The translations under genes were made by a program, and so were the position numbers. A DNA stretch of 64,000 bases from CAVYHJ01 sp963768165 [NCBI: uncultured bacterium] (GTDB taxonomy: Bacteria; UBP4; UBA4092): contig CAVYHJ010000026.1 of NCBI GenBank assembly GCA_963768165.1, positions 62,001-126,000 on the forward strand, given 5' to 3'. Positions 49,270-58,209 of this stretch are shown here, piece by piece (positions within the stretch are counted from its first letter, which is position 1; each line of letters opens with the position of its first letter). A model generated the notes under the pieces. That model had not been told where the DNA came from, did not search any database, and saw nothing but the letters and a program-made list of their open reading frames with translations.

Positions 49270-50262
49270 CTAAATTACCGGTTGAAAAGCCCGATAACCG
49301 TAACCGCGTAACGCTTCCAAAACGTGGTTCATTTTCTGCAGGTCACAAGTGCCGACGATCGTACCCCCTGAGCCAGCGAATTTAGCATAAGCACCTGCCT
49401 GTCGTGCCCGTTCCACCATAATTGCATGGTGGGGATTGAGTTTGACCAAACTTGAGCGGATATCGTAATTTTCATTCATCAAAGGACCGATTTCATTTCC
49501 CCGTCCTGATTTTAACAAATCGCGAGTCTTGCGTGCCAATGCCGTTTGCTGTTGAATTCCATTAAGCACTGCCGGGTCTCGTGCCAAAAACCGTTCGCGC
49601 AGATTGGAATGAAATACTTCGGTCCCTTCACTGGAAGTCTCATTAATCGCCACAAAAAGCGGTGGAAGAGATTTTGGATCAAGTCGTTCAACTTCCAATC
49701 GACCGTTTTCTTTGACTTCATAAAAGGTCAGGCCTTCGAAAACTTCCGAAACACGGTCAATAGGTCCTGCAGGAATTTTTAAGTTATCAGTTTCTGTACG
49801 AAGTACTATATCCACTTGATCCAGCAAGGGGATTTGAAGATTCGCATGTTCCATCAGAACTCGTAGAGTCGAAGTCAGTAGAGCGGTGGATCCGCCCAAT
49901 CCTACTCGTGTCGGAATAATCGTTTTCCAGGAAAGTGTAAAGTTCTCGATATCTATTTTTTCTCCCCGATCTCTATAATAGTGAACCAGTCGGTGAATTA
50001 GAGCCAAAATCAGTCTACGTGCTCCATAATATCCAATGGTATGAATCGTATGAAGAAGTGCATCGAGATTTTTCCAATCGGGTTGTTCTTCCACAGGTTC
50101 AATGAAACGAATCTTTTTGGAAGGTTCAAGAGTAGCTTCCGCCCAAAGGTCTTGTATGGTTACGGCCAATGCCGACCCTCCCAAGGCGTCCGTGGGATTT
50201 CCCATTAATCCCAAACGGGCATAGGCTTTTCGAGTAATATGTTTATCTTTAAAGTTTTTCAC
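49270..50262 (-). CDS. GHMP-family sugar kinase (glucuronokinase/heptokinase-like)
   Basis: 330 aa. ARLGLMGNPTDALGG opens the family, PTRVGLGGSTALLTSTLR is the ATP-binding PxxxGLGSS-type motif, IPAGPIDRVSEVFEG is a specificity loop and AKFAGSGGTIVGTC is motif 3. Phosphorylates a sugar or sugar acid; glucuronokinase-like proteins keep the GNPTD opening. Probably feeds nucleotide-sugar synthesis for the nearby glycosyltransferases. Confidence 0.82.
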   Translation of the reverse strand: MKNFKDKHITRKAYARLGLMGNPTDALGGSALAVTIQDLWAEATLEPSKKIRFIEPVEEQPDWKNLDALLHTIHTIGYYGARRLILALIHRLVHYYRDRGEKIDIENFTLSWKTIIPTRVGLGGSTALLTSTLRVLMEHANLQIPLLDQVDIVLRTETDNLKIPAGPIDRVSEVFEGLTFYEVKENGRLEVERLDPKSLPPLFVAINETSSEGTEVFHSNLRERFLARDPAVLNGIQQQTALARKTRDLLKSGRGNEIGPLMNENYDIRSSLVKLNPHHAIMVERARQAGAYAKFAGSGGTIVGTCDLQKMNHVLEALRGYGYRAFQPVI

Positions 50263-50457
50263 ATTTCTAATATGTTTCGATTACTTGTAAAACGTTTCCG
50301 GTAATGCCCAAGGTTGTTATTGCAATTCTTCATAATAACTGACAGACGAATAAGAAAGAGTTTCAATTTTATATTTTCTTTTTGCAAATTACAAAATCAA
50401 ATACCCAAATTTTCAGAATCGTTGTAAAGGAAAATTATAACATAATCATTTAGCGCA

Positions 50458-51843
50458 TTAATGCCTGAGGAGTATAAAGCGTAAGATAGTTCCTATTTTC
50501 TCCGGGACGTGAGTGAATTGGTTTTTAGCCACTTCAATCAAAGAGACCGATTGAGTATGGCTGACCATTCCGAAAACGAATTGTGTCATAAAACCGATAT
50601 TCCAAAGAATGAGAAAGCCAATAACTAGATACAGTATTCGCATGGATATCTTTTGCGAGACAATCTCGAAAAACATTGCCAACCCTAAAATGAATATTGG
50701 AAGGCAATCCAATAATCTTCGATAACCGAACGAAGACCCGCACCACCAATTGGTGGGCACGGCATTTATGTATACCTGTAATAGAAATACTATTAAAAGA
50801 TATAATGTGATACGGGTTTCTTTTTTAAATAAGAATATCAATCCTACCATAGAGAATACAAATATCGGTGTCCATGTGAATAGCCCATGCCTGGAGGAAA
50901 ATAGTATGGATAACAATTGGGGATTTAGCCAATGCATCGTTTCATTTCCCATAGGGATTAAAAGGAATGAACCATACACAATTTTCCAAATTATCATTTG
51001 TGGCAGGAATCCGAATAGAAATCCAAATCCGAGAAAGAGTAGAAAACTCAATTTACGGTATTGTTTAACAAGGATTATATCGAGCGATGGGAGAACTAAA
51101 AAAAGAACATTTTGCCAGCGGACCAAACTGATGATACCACCGAAAATTCCGAGGATTAGAATACGAATACTATTTACATCATTTCGCCAGGAAATCCAGC
51201 AATAGATAAATAAAGTGATTACAAAGATTGAAAGGACATGCGCCATTGTCGGCACCAAATACATATAATAGATCAGAGGACTGGAAAACCAGATGGCAAC
51301 CGTTGAAAAAAACGCCGATTTTGGAGAGACAAAAATGTTCGTGAAACGATACGATATTAACAATCCTAAAATTCCATACAATGTAGTTCCCAACGTAACG
51401 GGGAGGACATAATACAAGGAATATCCGTCTGCCACATTGCCCGCACCAAACGCTTGAGCGGTCAATGCCAAAACATGTCCTATTAAAAAAAAAGGCAGCC
51501 ATAATATAGCCGGTCCAAAAGATGTGCGATTTGGCGTATGCCCTGTAATGGTCTTGGGTTCGTCTGGTAAAAATAATCCTTCTTCGTCGTAAGCGGGAAT
51601 GTATTCTGTAACCCCATGTAATTTTTGGAGAAAAGAACCTTTTTTCTGTCGGAATTGTTCTTGATAATGTTGGAATTCATTTTCAAATTGCAAATTATTG
51701 TTAATAATGATGGAGTGCAGTTGAGAGTAATAAGCAATTCCATCGCTATTGACCCACGGCTGGAGCAAGGGCAGAGTTACAATATAAATGAGCAGGAGCC
51801 AGCGAACCTGCGAAGATGTGTTATGCCAAATATTTCGTATCAT
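50458..51843 (-). CDS. Polytopic membrane protein, GT-C glycosyltransferase-like
   Basis: 461 aa with ten or more hydrophobic helices. The first outer loop WVNSDGIAYYSQLHSIIINN holds an acidic residue in the position used by PMT/ArnT-type enzymes, and HTPNRTSFGPAILWLPFFL is an outer-loop motif seen in related transferases. No soluble domain. Probably transfers a sugar from a polyprenyl carrier. Head-to-head with a zinc-finger membrane protein gene at 51908. Confidence 0.7.
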   Translation of the reverse strand: MIRNIWHNTSSQVRWLLLIYIVTLPLLQPWVNSDGIAYYSQLHSIIINNNLQFENEFQHYQEQFRQKKGSFLQKLHGVTEYIPAYDEEGLFLPDEPKTITGHTPNRTSFGPAILWLPFFLIGHVLALTAQAFGAGNVADGYSLYYVLPVTLGTTLYGILGLLISYRFTNIFVSPKSAFFSTVAIWFSSPLIYYMYLVPTMAHVLSIFVITLFIYCWISWRNDVNSIRILILGIFGGIISLVRWQNVLFLVLPSLDIILVKQYRKLSFLLFLGFGFLFGFLPQMIIWKIVYGSFLLIPMGNETMHWLNPQLLSILFSSRHGLFTWTPIFVFSMVGLIFLFKKETRITLYLLIVFLLQVYINAVPTNWWCGSSFGYRRLLDCLPIFILGLAMFFEIVSQKISMRILYLVIGFLILWNIGFMTQFVFGMVSHTQSVSLIEVAKNQFTHVPEKIGTILRFILLRH

Positions 51844-51907
51844 TCAAATCACGGTTGAGTGTTGAGATAAAAGATTATATACTAAAAATTAAAAATGAGT
51901 GACAAAT

Positions 51908-52396
51908 ATGTCGGAAGAGTTGCCAGATAAAAAATTGGCGAACTGTTATCGCCATGCGGAAGTGGAAGCCGTGGGTGCGTGTCTTGCCTGCGGAAAACCG
52001 CTTTGTAAAAACTGCGGTGAGTGGTTTAAAGGAAGATTTTATTGTGTTTCTTGTTACGCTACGGTTGAAATTATGCACGCTCAAGCGGAATCGCCCCAAT
52101 TACAAAATCTCCAATGGCATCAGCAACCAGGGAATATAATTGCATTACTTTTTGTATCGTTCTGTTTGATACTTCCCGGATTTTACCTGCTGTATAAACA
52201 CAAGATTATTTATGGGGTTGTTCTGCTCGCTTTGGGATGGATTATTCAAGGGATTGCCGTTCTTTTGATTCGTAATAGTCAGGCATTGACACGAGAAGTT
52301 AAACGGTTTTTTATTGCTTTTCTCTACATTTCCTTGGTTGCGGTAGTACTTGTCACAGTCTTTTTTTATTGTATAAGACGATTAGGTTTTATTTGA
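51908..52396 (+). CDS. B-box-type zinc finger membrane protein
   Basis: 162 aa from ATG 51908. CYRHAEVEAVGACLACGKPL then CKNCGEWFKGRFYCVSCY forms a zinc-binding B-box-like N-terminus; two hydrophobic helices (IIALLFVSFCLILPGFYLLY and VLLALGWIIQGIAVLLI) and a third at the C-terminus follow. Proteins with this layout are common in environmental bacteria and uncharacterised. Confidence 0.8.
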   Translation: MSEELPDKKLANCYRHAEVEAVGACLACGKPLCKNCGEWFKGRFYCVSCYATVEIMHAQAESPQLQNLQWHQQPGNIIALLFVSFCLILPGFYLLYKHKIIYGVVLLALGWIIQGIAVLLIRNSQALTREVKRFFIAFLYISLVAVVLVTVFFYCIRRLGFI

Positions 52397-52521
52397 ATTG
52401 GGTAGTAGAAAGGAGTTTGGAAATCCATAAAGAACACTTCAATCCTAATACAAAAACAATTCAAGATTATACTTTAATATGTTGCAATAACTTTAGTATT
52501 ATCAATGGTATAATTAAAATA

Positions 52522-53616
52522 TCACAAAAAGTTCCTGTGGGATGGTGGATTGTAGATGAACCAGGGTTTTCCGATAATTTTATTGCGGGGAATAACAGAA
52601 GATTTTTGCCAATTTTCCTCATCCCGAATGGAAGCATTGTGATGGGAAGCCTCGCCTAATATACCGAAAAATTTGTCATGGAGTGTATCTCCAGGTTGGG
52701 GAACGACAGATTGCAGGATGAAATAACTGTCGGAAGGCAATTTAATTTTTAGAAATCCGGGCATGGATGTTGTAACCAGTGGATAATTTTTTTGGGGGAG
52801 CGGATTTCCATTGATAGAAATATTCCCGTCATGGAATTCCACAGTTTCTCCGGGGAGCCCGATAATGCGTTCTATAAAATTATCCTGTCCAATGATAAAT
52901 AGATTTCCTTGACTGTCTTCTGCTGAAAAAGAATGCGGTTGATAAAAGACAATATCCCCGCGTTGGGGTGTATGGAACCAATAAGTACAACGGTTGACAC
53001 AAATCCTGTCGCCATTTTCGAAATAAGGGCTCAACGAATCGTTGTTAATATTGATTAGTTGAAACAGACCGTGAGAATACCATTGTAACATCAGGAGCGT
53101 GAATCCCATTAGGAAAAGTCCGTAAAAAAACAAACTAAAGTATTGGCGTTTGCTGACGGAACTGCGTTGGTTTTTGATGACAGCGGTGGAAAACGCGTCC
53201 ATAAATGCAATGATGATTACTCCGCAGGTAGCATACATAAACCAGTTGGAGATATCCTGTTTGATGAAAGCGATAAATAACGTGACTAAGGTAATAAAGG
53301 AAATGAGAAAAGGGATCGCCTTAAAAATTTGACCATTGTAGATTTGACCCATGCCGGGGATAACAGAAAACCAAGCCGCCAGCCATGGCCGTTTCAGGAA
53401 TTGATACTGATGGTTAAGGAACTGAATGGAACGTACCAGAGTGTCTCTGATGAGTTGAAAACGCAGAGTCGTATTTTTAATGGCGTGAAACTGTGCGTGG
53501 TCTTCATCAAGATGGGTATCAATTTTTAAATCTTCCAATGCAATCAAGGGAGATTTGCAATGGAAACAAACTTTGTTTGATTCGGGATTATGGATTCCAC
53601 ATTTACGACAAAGCAT
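52522..53616 (-). CDS. Zinc-ribbon membrane protein with signal-peptidase-I-like domain lacking the catalytic lysine
   Basis: 364 aa. N-terminal double CxxC ribbon (MLCRKCGIHNPESNKVCFHC), then hydrophobic helices (~85-185) with GMGQIYNGQIFKAIPFLIS, then an S26-like domain. INNDSLSPYFENGDRICVN keeps the nucleophile Ser, and RGDIVFYQP and IIGLPGETVEF keep the fold, but the residue before RIIGLPG is Glu (FIERIIGLPG) where signal peptidases have Lys, and the GDN-x-x-x-S-x-DSR box is replaced. Likely a pseudo-enzyme or altered protease. It is last in the Ycf46 operon (27-bp gap). Confidence 0.78.
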   Translation of the reverse strand: MLCRKCGIHNPESNKVCFHCKSPLIALEDLKIDTHLDEDHAQFHAIKNTTLRFQLIRDTLVRSIQFLNHQYQFLKRPWLAAWFSVIPGMGQIYNGQIFKAIPFLISFITLVTLFIAFIKQDISNWFMYATCGVIIIAFMDAFSTAVIKNQRSSVSKRQYFSLFFYGLFLMGFTLLMLQWYSHGLFQLININNDSLSPYFENGDRICVNRCTYWFHTPQRGDIVFYQPHSFSAEDSQGNLFIIGQDNFIERIIGLPGETVEFHDGNISINGNPLPQKNYPLVTTSMPGFLKIKLPSDSYFILQSVVPQPGDTLHDKFFGILGEASHHNASIRDEENWQKSSVIPRNKIIGKPWFIYNPPSHRNFL

Positions 53617-53643
53617 CGGGCAAGAAGTAAAGAATAATATGTT

Positions 53644-53886
53644 TTAATGTTTCTTTTTTTGGTTAAGTTTTGTATGGTCAGGAGAGACAATGCCGACTTT
53701 TGGATCGGGATCATAGCGGTTGGCGCGTAGTTTCACTTCATCCTCTTTTAATTTACCGATCATCTGAGTCAGGAGTTCGACATATTCAACGACATGAGCA
53801 CCGGCAATATCTTTGAAGGTAACCTTCACTTCACCGGTGGATGTAATTTCAATATTGAATTCTTCTTTGGGCATAAAAAATCTCAA
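53644..53886 (-). CDS. DUF2997-family small protein
   Basis: 80 aa. KEEFNIEITSTGEVKVTFKD then AGAHVVEYVELLTQMIGKL and NRYDPDPKVGI match DUF2997, a tiny protein that accompanies Ycf46/DUF1257 genes in cyanobacteria and other bacteria. The usual central Cys is Val here. ATG 53886 overlaps the TPR gene stop as ATGA with GGAG 5 bases upstream. Function unknown. Confidence 0.75.
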   Translation of the reverse strand: MRFFMPKEEFNIEITSTGEVKVTFKDIAGAHVVEYVELLTQMIGKLKEDEVKLRANRYDPDPKVGIVSPDHTKLNQKKKH

Positions 53887-54677
53887 CTCCGAAATGGACT
53901 AACCACCCAATAGAACAAACGATAAATCCATTTGGTACGTTTTGCTTTGGTCAATGCCTTGTCTGCGGGCTTGTATCGCGGATCAATTTCGAGTGCCTGT
54001 TGAAAACATTTAATCGCTCGTGGGAAGAACCCTAAATTCTGGCAGCATAATCCCAATTGGAGCCAGAGAAATGGATTGGAACTATTGAGTGCTGTTGCTT
54101 CGGAAAAATAATGCTGAGCGCGGGAATATTGTTTTCTTTCCATATACGCCCAGCCAACTAATTGAAAAATAAACCAATCATCTTTACTCATCTCGATGGC
54201 TTTGTTAAAACAAAACTCGGAATTTTTTCCATGTTTGGATAGAAAAACCTGACCGCGCGCCAACCAGACGTACGCCGTGGGTGATTTTTGTTCCATGGAT
54301 AAATCCGATATCGCGACAGATTGTTTTACCTGTCCGAGTTTACAATAGACCACCGCCTTGGCAGCGAGCAATTCGGTTTCACTGGGAAATATTTCCAAGG
54401 CTTTATTGACCCAGACATGAGCTTCCCTGTATTCTCTCAAATCAATCAACGCTCGTATCTGGCCGACCCAGGCAGGGACGAGAGTATTATCAATTCCCAG
54501 TGCGCGGGAATAATAGCGCAGGGCTTTTTCAAAATCTCCCTTGCGATAGAACTCGTTGGCCTGCTGGAGATAATAATCCTGATCATATCCCTCCTCAATA
54601 GGCGTAGTCTTCTCAAGCAATTCTTTGGAGTTTTGCTTGTTTTTATCATCTAGTTCAAGTTTTGAAAACCGTCCCAT
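53883..54677 (-). CDS. TPR-repeat protein of the Ycf46 operon
   Basis: 264 aa, no signal peptide. About six 34-residue TPR units from residue ~33: YYLQQANEFYRKGDFEKALR, VWVNKALEIFP, FQLVGWAYMERKQYSRAQHY and LGLCCQNLGFFPRAIKCFQQ are clear. The last ~25 residues are basic and aromatic (TKWIYRLFYWVVSPFRS), perhaps membrane-touching. Sits between the DUF1257-like and DUF2997 genes with 7-bp and -4-bp spacing, so it is probably a scaffold for that system. Confidence 0.88.
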   Translation of the reverse strand: MGRFSKLELDDKNKQNSKELLEKTTPIEEGYDQDYYLQQANEFYRKGDFEKALRYYSRALGIDNTLVPAWVGQIRALIDLREYREAHVWVNKALEIFPSETELLAAKAVVYCKLGQVKQSVAISDLSMEQKSPTAYVWLARGQVFLSKHGKNSEFCFNKAIEMSKDDWFIFQLVGWAYMERKQYSRAQHYFSEATALNSSNPFLWLQLGLCCQNLGFFPRAIKCFQQALEIDPRYKPADKALTKAKRTKWIYRLFYWVVSPFRS

Positions 54678-54684
54678 AGATTAT

Positions 54685-55152
54685 TTACCGCCATCTTCGG
54701 ATTTGTAAATGAATAGAATCTTTTTCATCGGTATGTTCATTGACAACCGAAAATCCTTTTTCAGGGAGTTCTTTAGTGATTTTATTATAGACATATTGTT
54801 TTATAATTTCCTGAGCAAATTGATTTCCAATTTCACGGAGTTGTATTTGAGTTCTCGGTCCCCAAACTTTGATTTTACATTTCCCGCGGATATCTACTTG
54901 AATTCCCAAGGTAATATCTTCTTTTGTGAACAATACTTCGGTTTCGGAGTCTAAGGATTGCGAAATGACGCCCGTATTGGGGAGTACTAATTCAACTGTA
55001 TTGGTTTTATTTTGGACTGCTACACGATTAAAATTTTCTTTAGGAAAGGCGCCATACCCCAGAACCCCTGCGACCGTTGAGAAAAGGGGTACTAATGCCG
55101 GCCACGAGCTTGCGATTGCGGGAAGTAAAATAAATATGCCGCCAAGAGCCAT
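54685..55152 (-). CDS. DUF1257 (Ycf35)-like protein with an N-terminal membrane segment
   Basis: 155 aa. The C-terminal half (IGNQFAQEIIKQYVYNKITK, then GFSVVNEHTDEKDSIHLQIR) follows the DUF1257/Ycf35 pattern, in which a tyrosine helix is followed by GF-x-V-x-E-E and a final R-R-W. The N-terminus is different from the family: GIFILLPAIASSWPALVPLF is hydrophobic and could anchor it in the membrane. It lies 11 bp after the Ycf46 gene, its usual partner. Function unknown. Confidence 0.65.
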   Translation of the reverse strand: MALGGIFILLPAIASSWPALVPLFSTVAGVLGYGAFPKENFNRVAVQNKTNTVELVLPNTGVISQSLDSETEVLFTKEDITLGIQVDIRGKCKIKVWGPRTQIQLREIGNQFAQEIIKQYVYNKITKELPEKGFSVVNEHTDEKDSIHLQIRRWR

Positions 55153-55163
55153 AAAAATAATCC

Positions 55164-56720
55164 TTATTTCAATTCAATATGTCGTTTGGATTCTCCCAAT
55201 TGTAGTTCAATATTAAGTGTAGCACGCCGTGCACGCCCTTCCGCCCAATGCCGCAATCCGTCAATTTCTTCTTTCATGGTTCGGGAAAGAGGCGAGGTTT
55301 GTTTGATACTATTCAAAAGCATTTCCGTTGCCAAAGGTTTTTTAGCTTCAAAGGCATCGTAGAGTCCGCTGATGACGACCTGTTCTAATTCCGCTCCAGA
55401 GAATCCTTCGGATTCTTTGGAAAGAATATCCAAATCGAATTCTTCGGGAAGGTGGTTACGTTTGGCTAAATGAATTTTCAAGATGTCAACGCGTTCATTA
55501 AAATTAGGCAAGTCCACAAAGAAAATTTCATCAAATCGTCCTTTACGCAAAAGTTCCGGCGGGAGTTGGGTAATATTATTGGCGGTGGCAATGACGAAAA
55601 CTGGTGCGGTTTTTTCCTGCAGCCAGGTAGTGAAACTGCCAAGTACCCGAGACGTCGTTCCCGCGTCTGAAAAGGAAGAACTTTGAACACCGGAGAACGC
55701 CTTATCAATTTCATCTATCCAGAGAATTGTAGGGGAAACAGATTCGGCAATTTTAATGGCACGCCGGACGTTATCTTCCGACGACCCGACGAGACTGCTG
55801 AATAATCGTCCCATGTCCAATCGCAAAAGTGGTACGCGCCATAATTGAGAAACCGCTTTGGCGCAGAGACTTTTCCCACAGCCTTGCACTCCGATAAATA
55901 AAACCCCTTTGGGTGCGGGTAATCCGAAAGCACGGGCTTGCTCGGAAAACGCCAGATTACGTTTGCGTAACCATTCTTTGACTTCCGTCAATCCGCCGAC
56001 ATCTTCGAATTGTTCTGTCGCGGCGTAATATTCCAATAACCCGGATTTGCGGATAATTTGTTGTTTTTCGGAAAAGATTATAGGTATATTGTCAGCGTCA
56101 AGTTTCCCGCTCAACACCAAACTTTTGGCAAAAACATTTTCAGCTTCTTTCAAAGTCAATCCCAGCGCTGCATGTAAAATTTGTTCTCGCATCTGTGGAT
56201 CGTCTTTGATTCTGATATCGGGGCTTCCTTTCACATCTTGGATGACATGGTTGAGTAATTCGTTCAAATCGTCCATGGTCGGCAAATCGAAATCCATCAC
56301 CGTAATATCTTTTTCTAATTCCGCCGGCAATCGTAGTATGGGAGCCACAAGGACAAGAGTTTTATAACTGTTTCTCAGGTAATTGGACACTTCGCGCAAT
56401 TTTCTCCGCACGCTCGGTTCGTCAATGTAGGCGTGAAAATCTTTGAAAAGAAAAATAGCGGGTTCCAGCAATTCGATGACATTTTCCAGAGCCAACAGCG
56501 GATCTTTGGACGGTGCATTTTTATATTTTTGCGATTGGGCGGATGCGCCATAGGGAAGCAATCCTTGATTGATGGTCCAGGTATAAATTTTTTTATCCCG
56601 TTGTTTGGCAATATCCAGCAGGACTTTTTCAACGCGGTCTTCTTCCCATGTTACCGTATAGAGAATAGGATACCGCGCCCGGATTAGAACCTCGATTTCT
56701 TTAATTTGCTCTTTTGACAT
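55164..56720 (-). CDS. Ycf46-type AAA+ ATPase
   Basis: 518 aa from ATG 56720 (the frame opens 7 codons earlier at 56741). N-terminal domain (~1-220) begins [20 protein letters not shown], a Ycf46 hallmark, with [12 protein letters not shown]. The AAA core has Walker [18 protein letters not shown], Walker [12 protein letters not shown], sensor 1 ATANNI and the arginine region [16 protein letters not shown]. Ycf46 is conserved in cyanobacteria and plastids and linked to photosynthesis regulation there, but its biochemical role is unknown. First gene of a five-gene minus-strand operon. Confidence 0.9.
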   Translation of the reverse strand: MSKEQIKEIEVLIRARYPILYTVTWEEDRVEKVLLDIAKQRDKKIYTWTINQGLLPYGASAQSQKYKNAPSKDPLLALENVIELLEPAIFLFKDFHAYIDEPSVRRKLREVSNYLRNSYKTLVLVAPILRLPAELEKDITVMDFDLPTMDDLNELLNHVIQDVKGSPDIRIKDDPQMREQILHAALGLTLKEAENVFAKSLVLSGKLDADNIPIIFSEKQQIIRKSGLLEYYAATEQFEDVGGLTEVKEWLRKRNLAFSEQARAFGLPAPKGVLFIGVQGCGKSLCAKAVSQLWRVPLLRLDMGRLFSSLVGSSEDNVRRAIKIAESVSPTILWIDEIDKAFSGVQSSSFSDAGTTSRVLGSFTTWLQEKTAPVFVIATANNITQLPPELLRKGRFDEIFFVDLPNFNERVDILKIHLAKRNHLPEEFDLDILSKESEGFSGAELEQVVISGLYDAFEAKKPLATEMLLNSIKQTSPLSRTMKEEIDGLRHWAEGRARRATLNIELQLGESKRHIELK

Positions 56721-56741
56721 AGTGTTTACTGATTTTACCAT

Positions 56742-56770
56742 AGCCTATCCATCACTTTCATAATTGTCAA
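56742..56770 (-). promoter_or_regulatory. Possible promoter of the Ycf46 operon
   Basis: On the minus strand TTGACA (56770-56765), 17-bp spacer, TAGGCT (56747-56742). It places the transcript start near 56735, which favours the ATG at 56720. Confidence 0.5.
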
Positions 56771-56995
56771 GTGGTGAACTTATTCTCTCTAATATGATAG
56801 AGACGTTTCAGAAGCTAAAAAGGTTTAGTCCTGTTCTCTTTCTTCTTACCCGAAGGTCTCTAACTGAGGGATAATGGCTCGGTGAGACACCTTCGCATAA
56901 GTATTGGACTAATAAGAAATTGAAATCAGGACACGCCAACGCCGGAGGAAGGTTGCAGTTCCCTGGTACAAAGGCTAGAATTCAAATTAATATTT

Positions 56996-58096
56996 ATGCG
57001 TATTCAACGATTGGAATTGCACAATTTTCGTAATTATCGAGACCTAGTGTTGTCTTTGGAAAAGCAAATGATTGTTTTTCTGGGGAATAACGCCCAAGGG
57101 AAAACCAATTTGCTGGAATCCATTTATATGGCAGCGATGGGCAAATCCCATCACACTAATCAGGACTCGGATTTGATTCAATGGAATGAGCCTGCGGGAA
57201 TTATCCGGCTGGACTTTGAGTCCCGGCAAATGGCGCATCAAATTGAGATTTCGGTTACCCCCTCCGAGAAACGCATTAAAAAAGACGGGAAGATGATTTC
57301 CAAAAGGTCGGAGTTATTCGGCCACCTGGCGATGGTTCTTTTTACACCGGATGATTTATCGTTGATTAAAGGGGAACCGTCTCTCCGGCGCAGATTTTTG
57401 GATTTGGAAATTTCGCAGACCCGTCCTGTCTACCTGCACGCTCTCCAGAGATATTATCGCGCGTTAAAACAAAGAAATATTTCCATCCGCAATGTGTTGG
57501 CGAAAAAAGCGGGGTTGGATTTGATTCATGCATGGGACGACCAATTAGTTGAATTTGGCTCTCAGATTATGGTGGAAAGAGACAAGACTGTCGTTCGGCT
57601 CAATGAATTACTCGCGGAAATTTATCCGAAAATTACCGGCAATTCTGATACTCTTCAATTAACATATCAGGTATCATTTCCGTTTCAAGCGACAGATTCC
57701 CTACCATTATTATTTTCAAAGAAATTGGTGGAATCGCAAAAAGAAGAACTGGCGCGGGGAATTACTTTGATCGGTCCACAAAGGGATGATATTAAAATCC
57801 TTCTGAATGAGCATGAACTAAAATCCTTTGGTTCTCAGGGGGAACAACGCACGGTAGTCCTCGCACTCAAATTGGCGGAAATTGAATTCATTACCAAAGA
57901 ACTGGGCGAACCGCCCATCGTCGCCCTCGATGATTTCATGTCGGAATTGGACGACCACCACATCACCTGTCTCTTGAATTCCCTAACCCCTGACACACAA
58001 ACTTTCATCACCGGGATTCATAAATTACCCGTTCAGTTTCAAACGCAAAATATTCAGTATTACCAAATTAAAAATGGAGAAGTTAATAAAGTTTAA
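56996..58096 (+). CDS. recF: DNA replication and repair protein RecF
   Basis: 366 aa SMC-like ATPase loading RecA at gaps. MRIQRLELHNFRNYRDLVL, Walker A FLGNNAQGKTNLLESIY, GPQRDDIKILLN, signature SFGSQGEQRTVVLALKLAE and Walker B PIVALDDFMSELD are all in place. It stands apart from dnaA, dnaN and gyrB, which are not in the window, so this is not evidence for the origin. Confidence 0.95.
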   Translation: MRIQRLELHNFRNYRDLVLSLEKQMIVFLGNNAQGKTNLLESIYMAAMGKSHHTNQDSDLIQWNEPAGIIRLDFESRQMAHQIEISVTPSEKRIKKDGKMISKRSELFGHLAMVLFTPDDLSLIKGEPSLRRRFLDLEISQTRPVYLHALQRYYRALKQRNISIRNVLAKKAGLDLIHAWDDQLVEFGSQIMVERDKTVVRLNELLAEIYPKITGNSDTLQLTYQVSFPFQATDSLPLLFSKKLVESQKEELARGITLIGPQRDDIKILLNEHELKSFGSQGEQRTVVLALKLAEIEFITKELGEPPIVALDDFMSELDDHHITCLLNSLTPDTQTFITGIHKLPVQFQTQNIQYYQIKNGEVNKV

Positions 58097-58124
58097 GGAT
58101 GCATCATGTACTTTTACTTCACCT

Positions 58125-58208
58125 ATTCCCGATGCTGTATTATTTATTTCTATAAAGTTGAAAACGTCGGGAAATCCGTAAAGAGTATTTTATTCCCGAT
58201 GCATAGAA
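58125..58208. repeat. Two direct copies of the TCCCGATGC repeat
   Basis: ATTCCCGATGC at 58125-58135 and ATTCCCGATGCATAGAA at 58192-58208, with a diverged CGTCGGGAA between them (around 58165). The second is identical to 9031-9047. Confidence 0.6.
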
Positions 58209-58209
58209 T

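Noticed and set aside
52369-52659. 96-codon plus-strand ORF downstream of the zinc-finger membrane protein
   Set aside because: Mostly antisense to the signal-peptidase-like gene and low-complexity elsewhere; no ribosome site.
56996-58096. recF as a marker of the replication origin
   Set aside because: No dnaA, dnaN or gyrB neighbours and no cluster of DnaA boxes seen; recF is often displaced.
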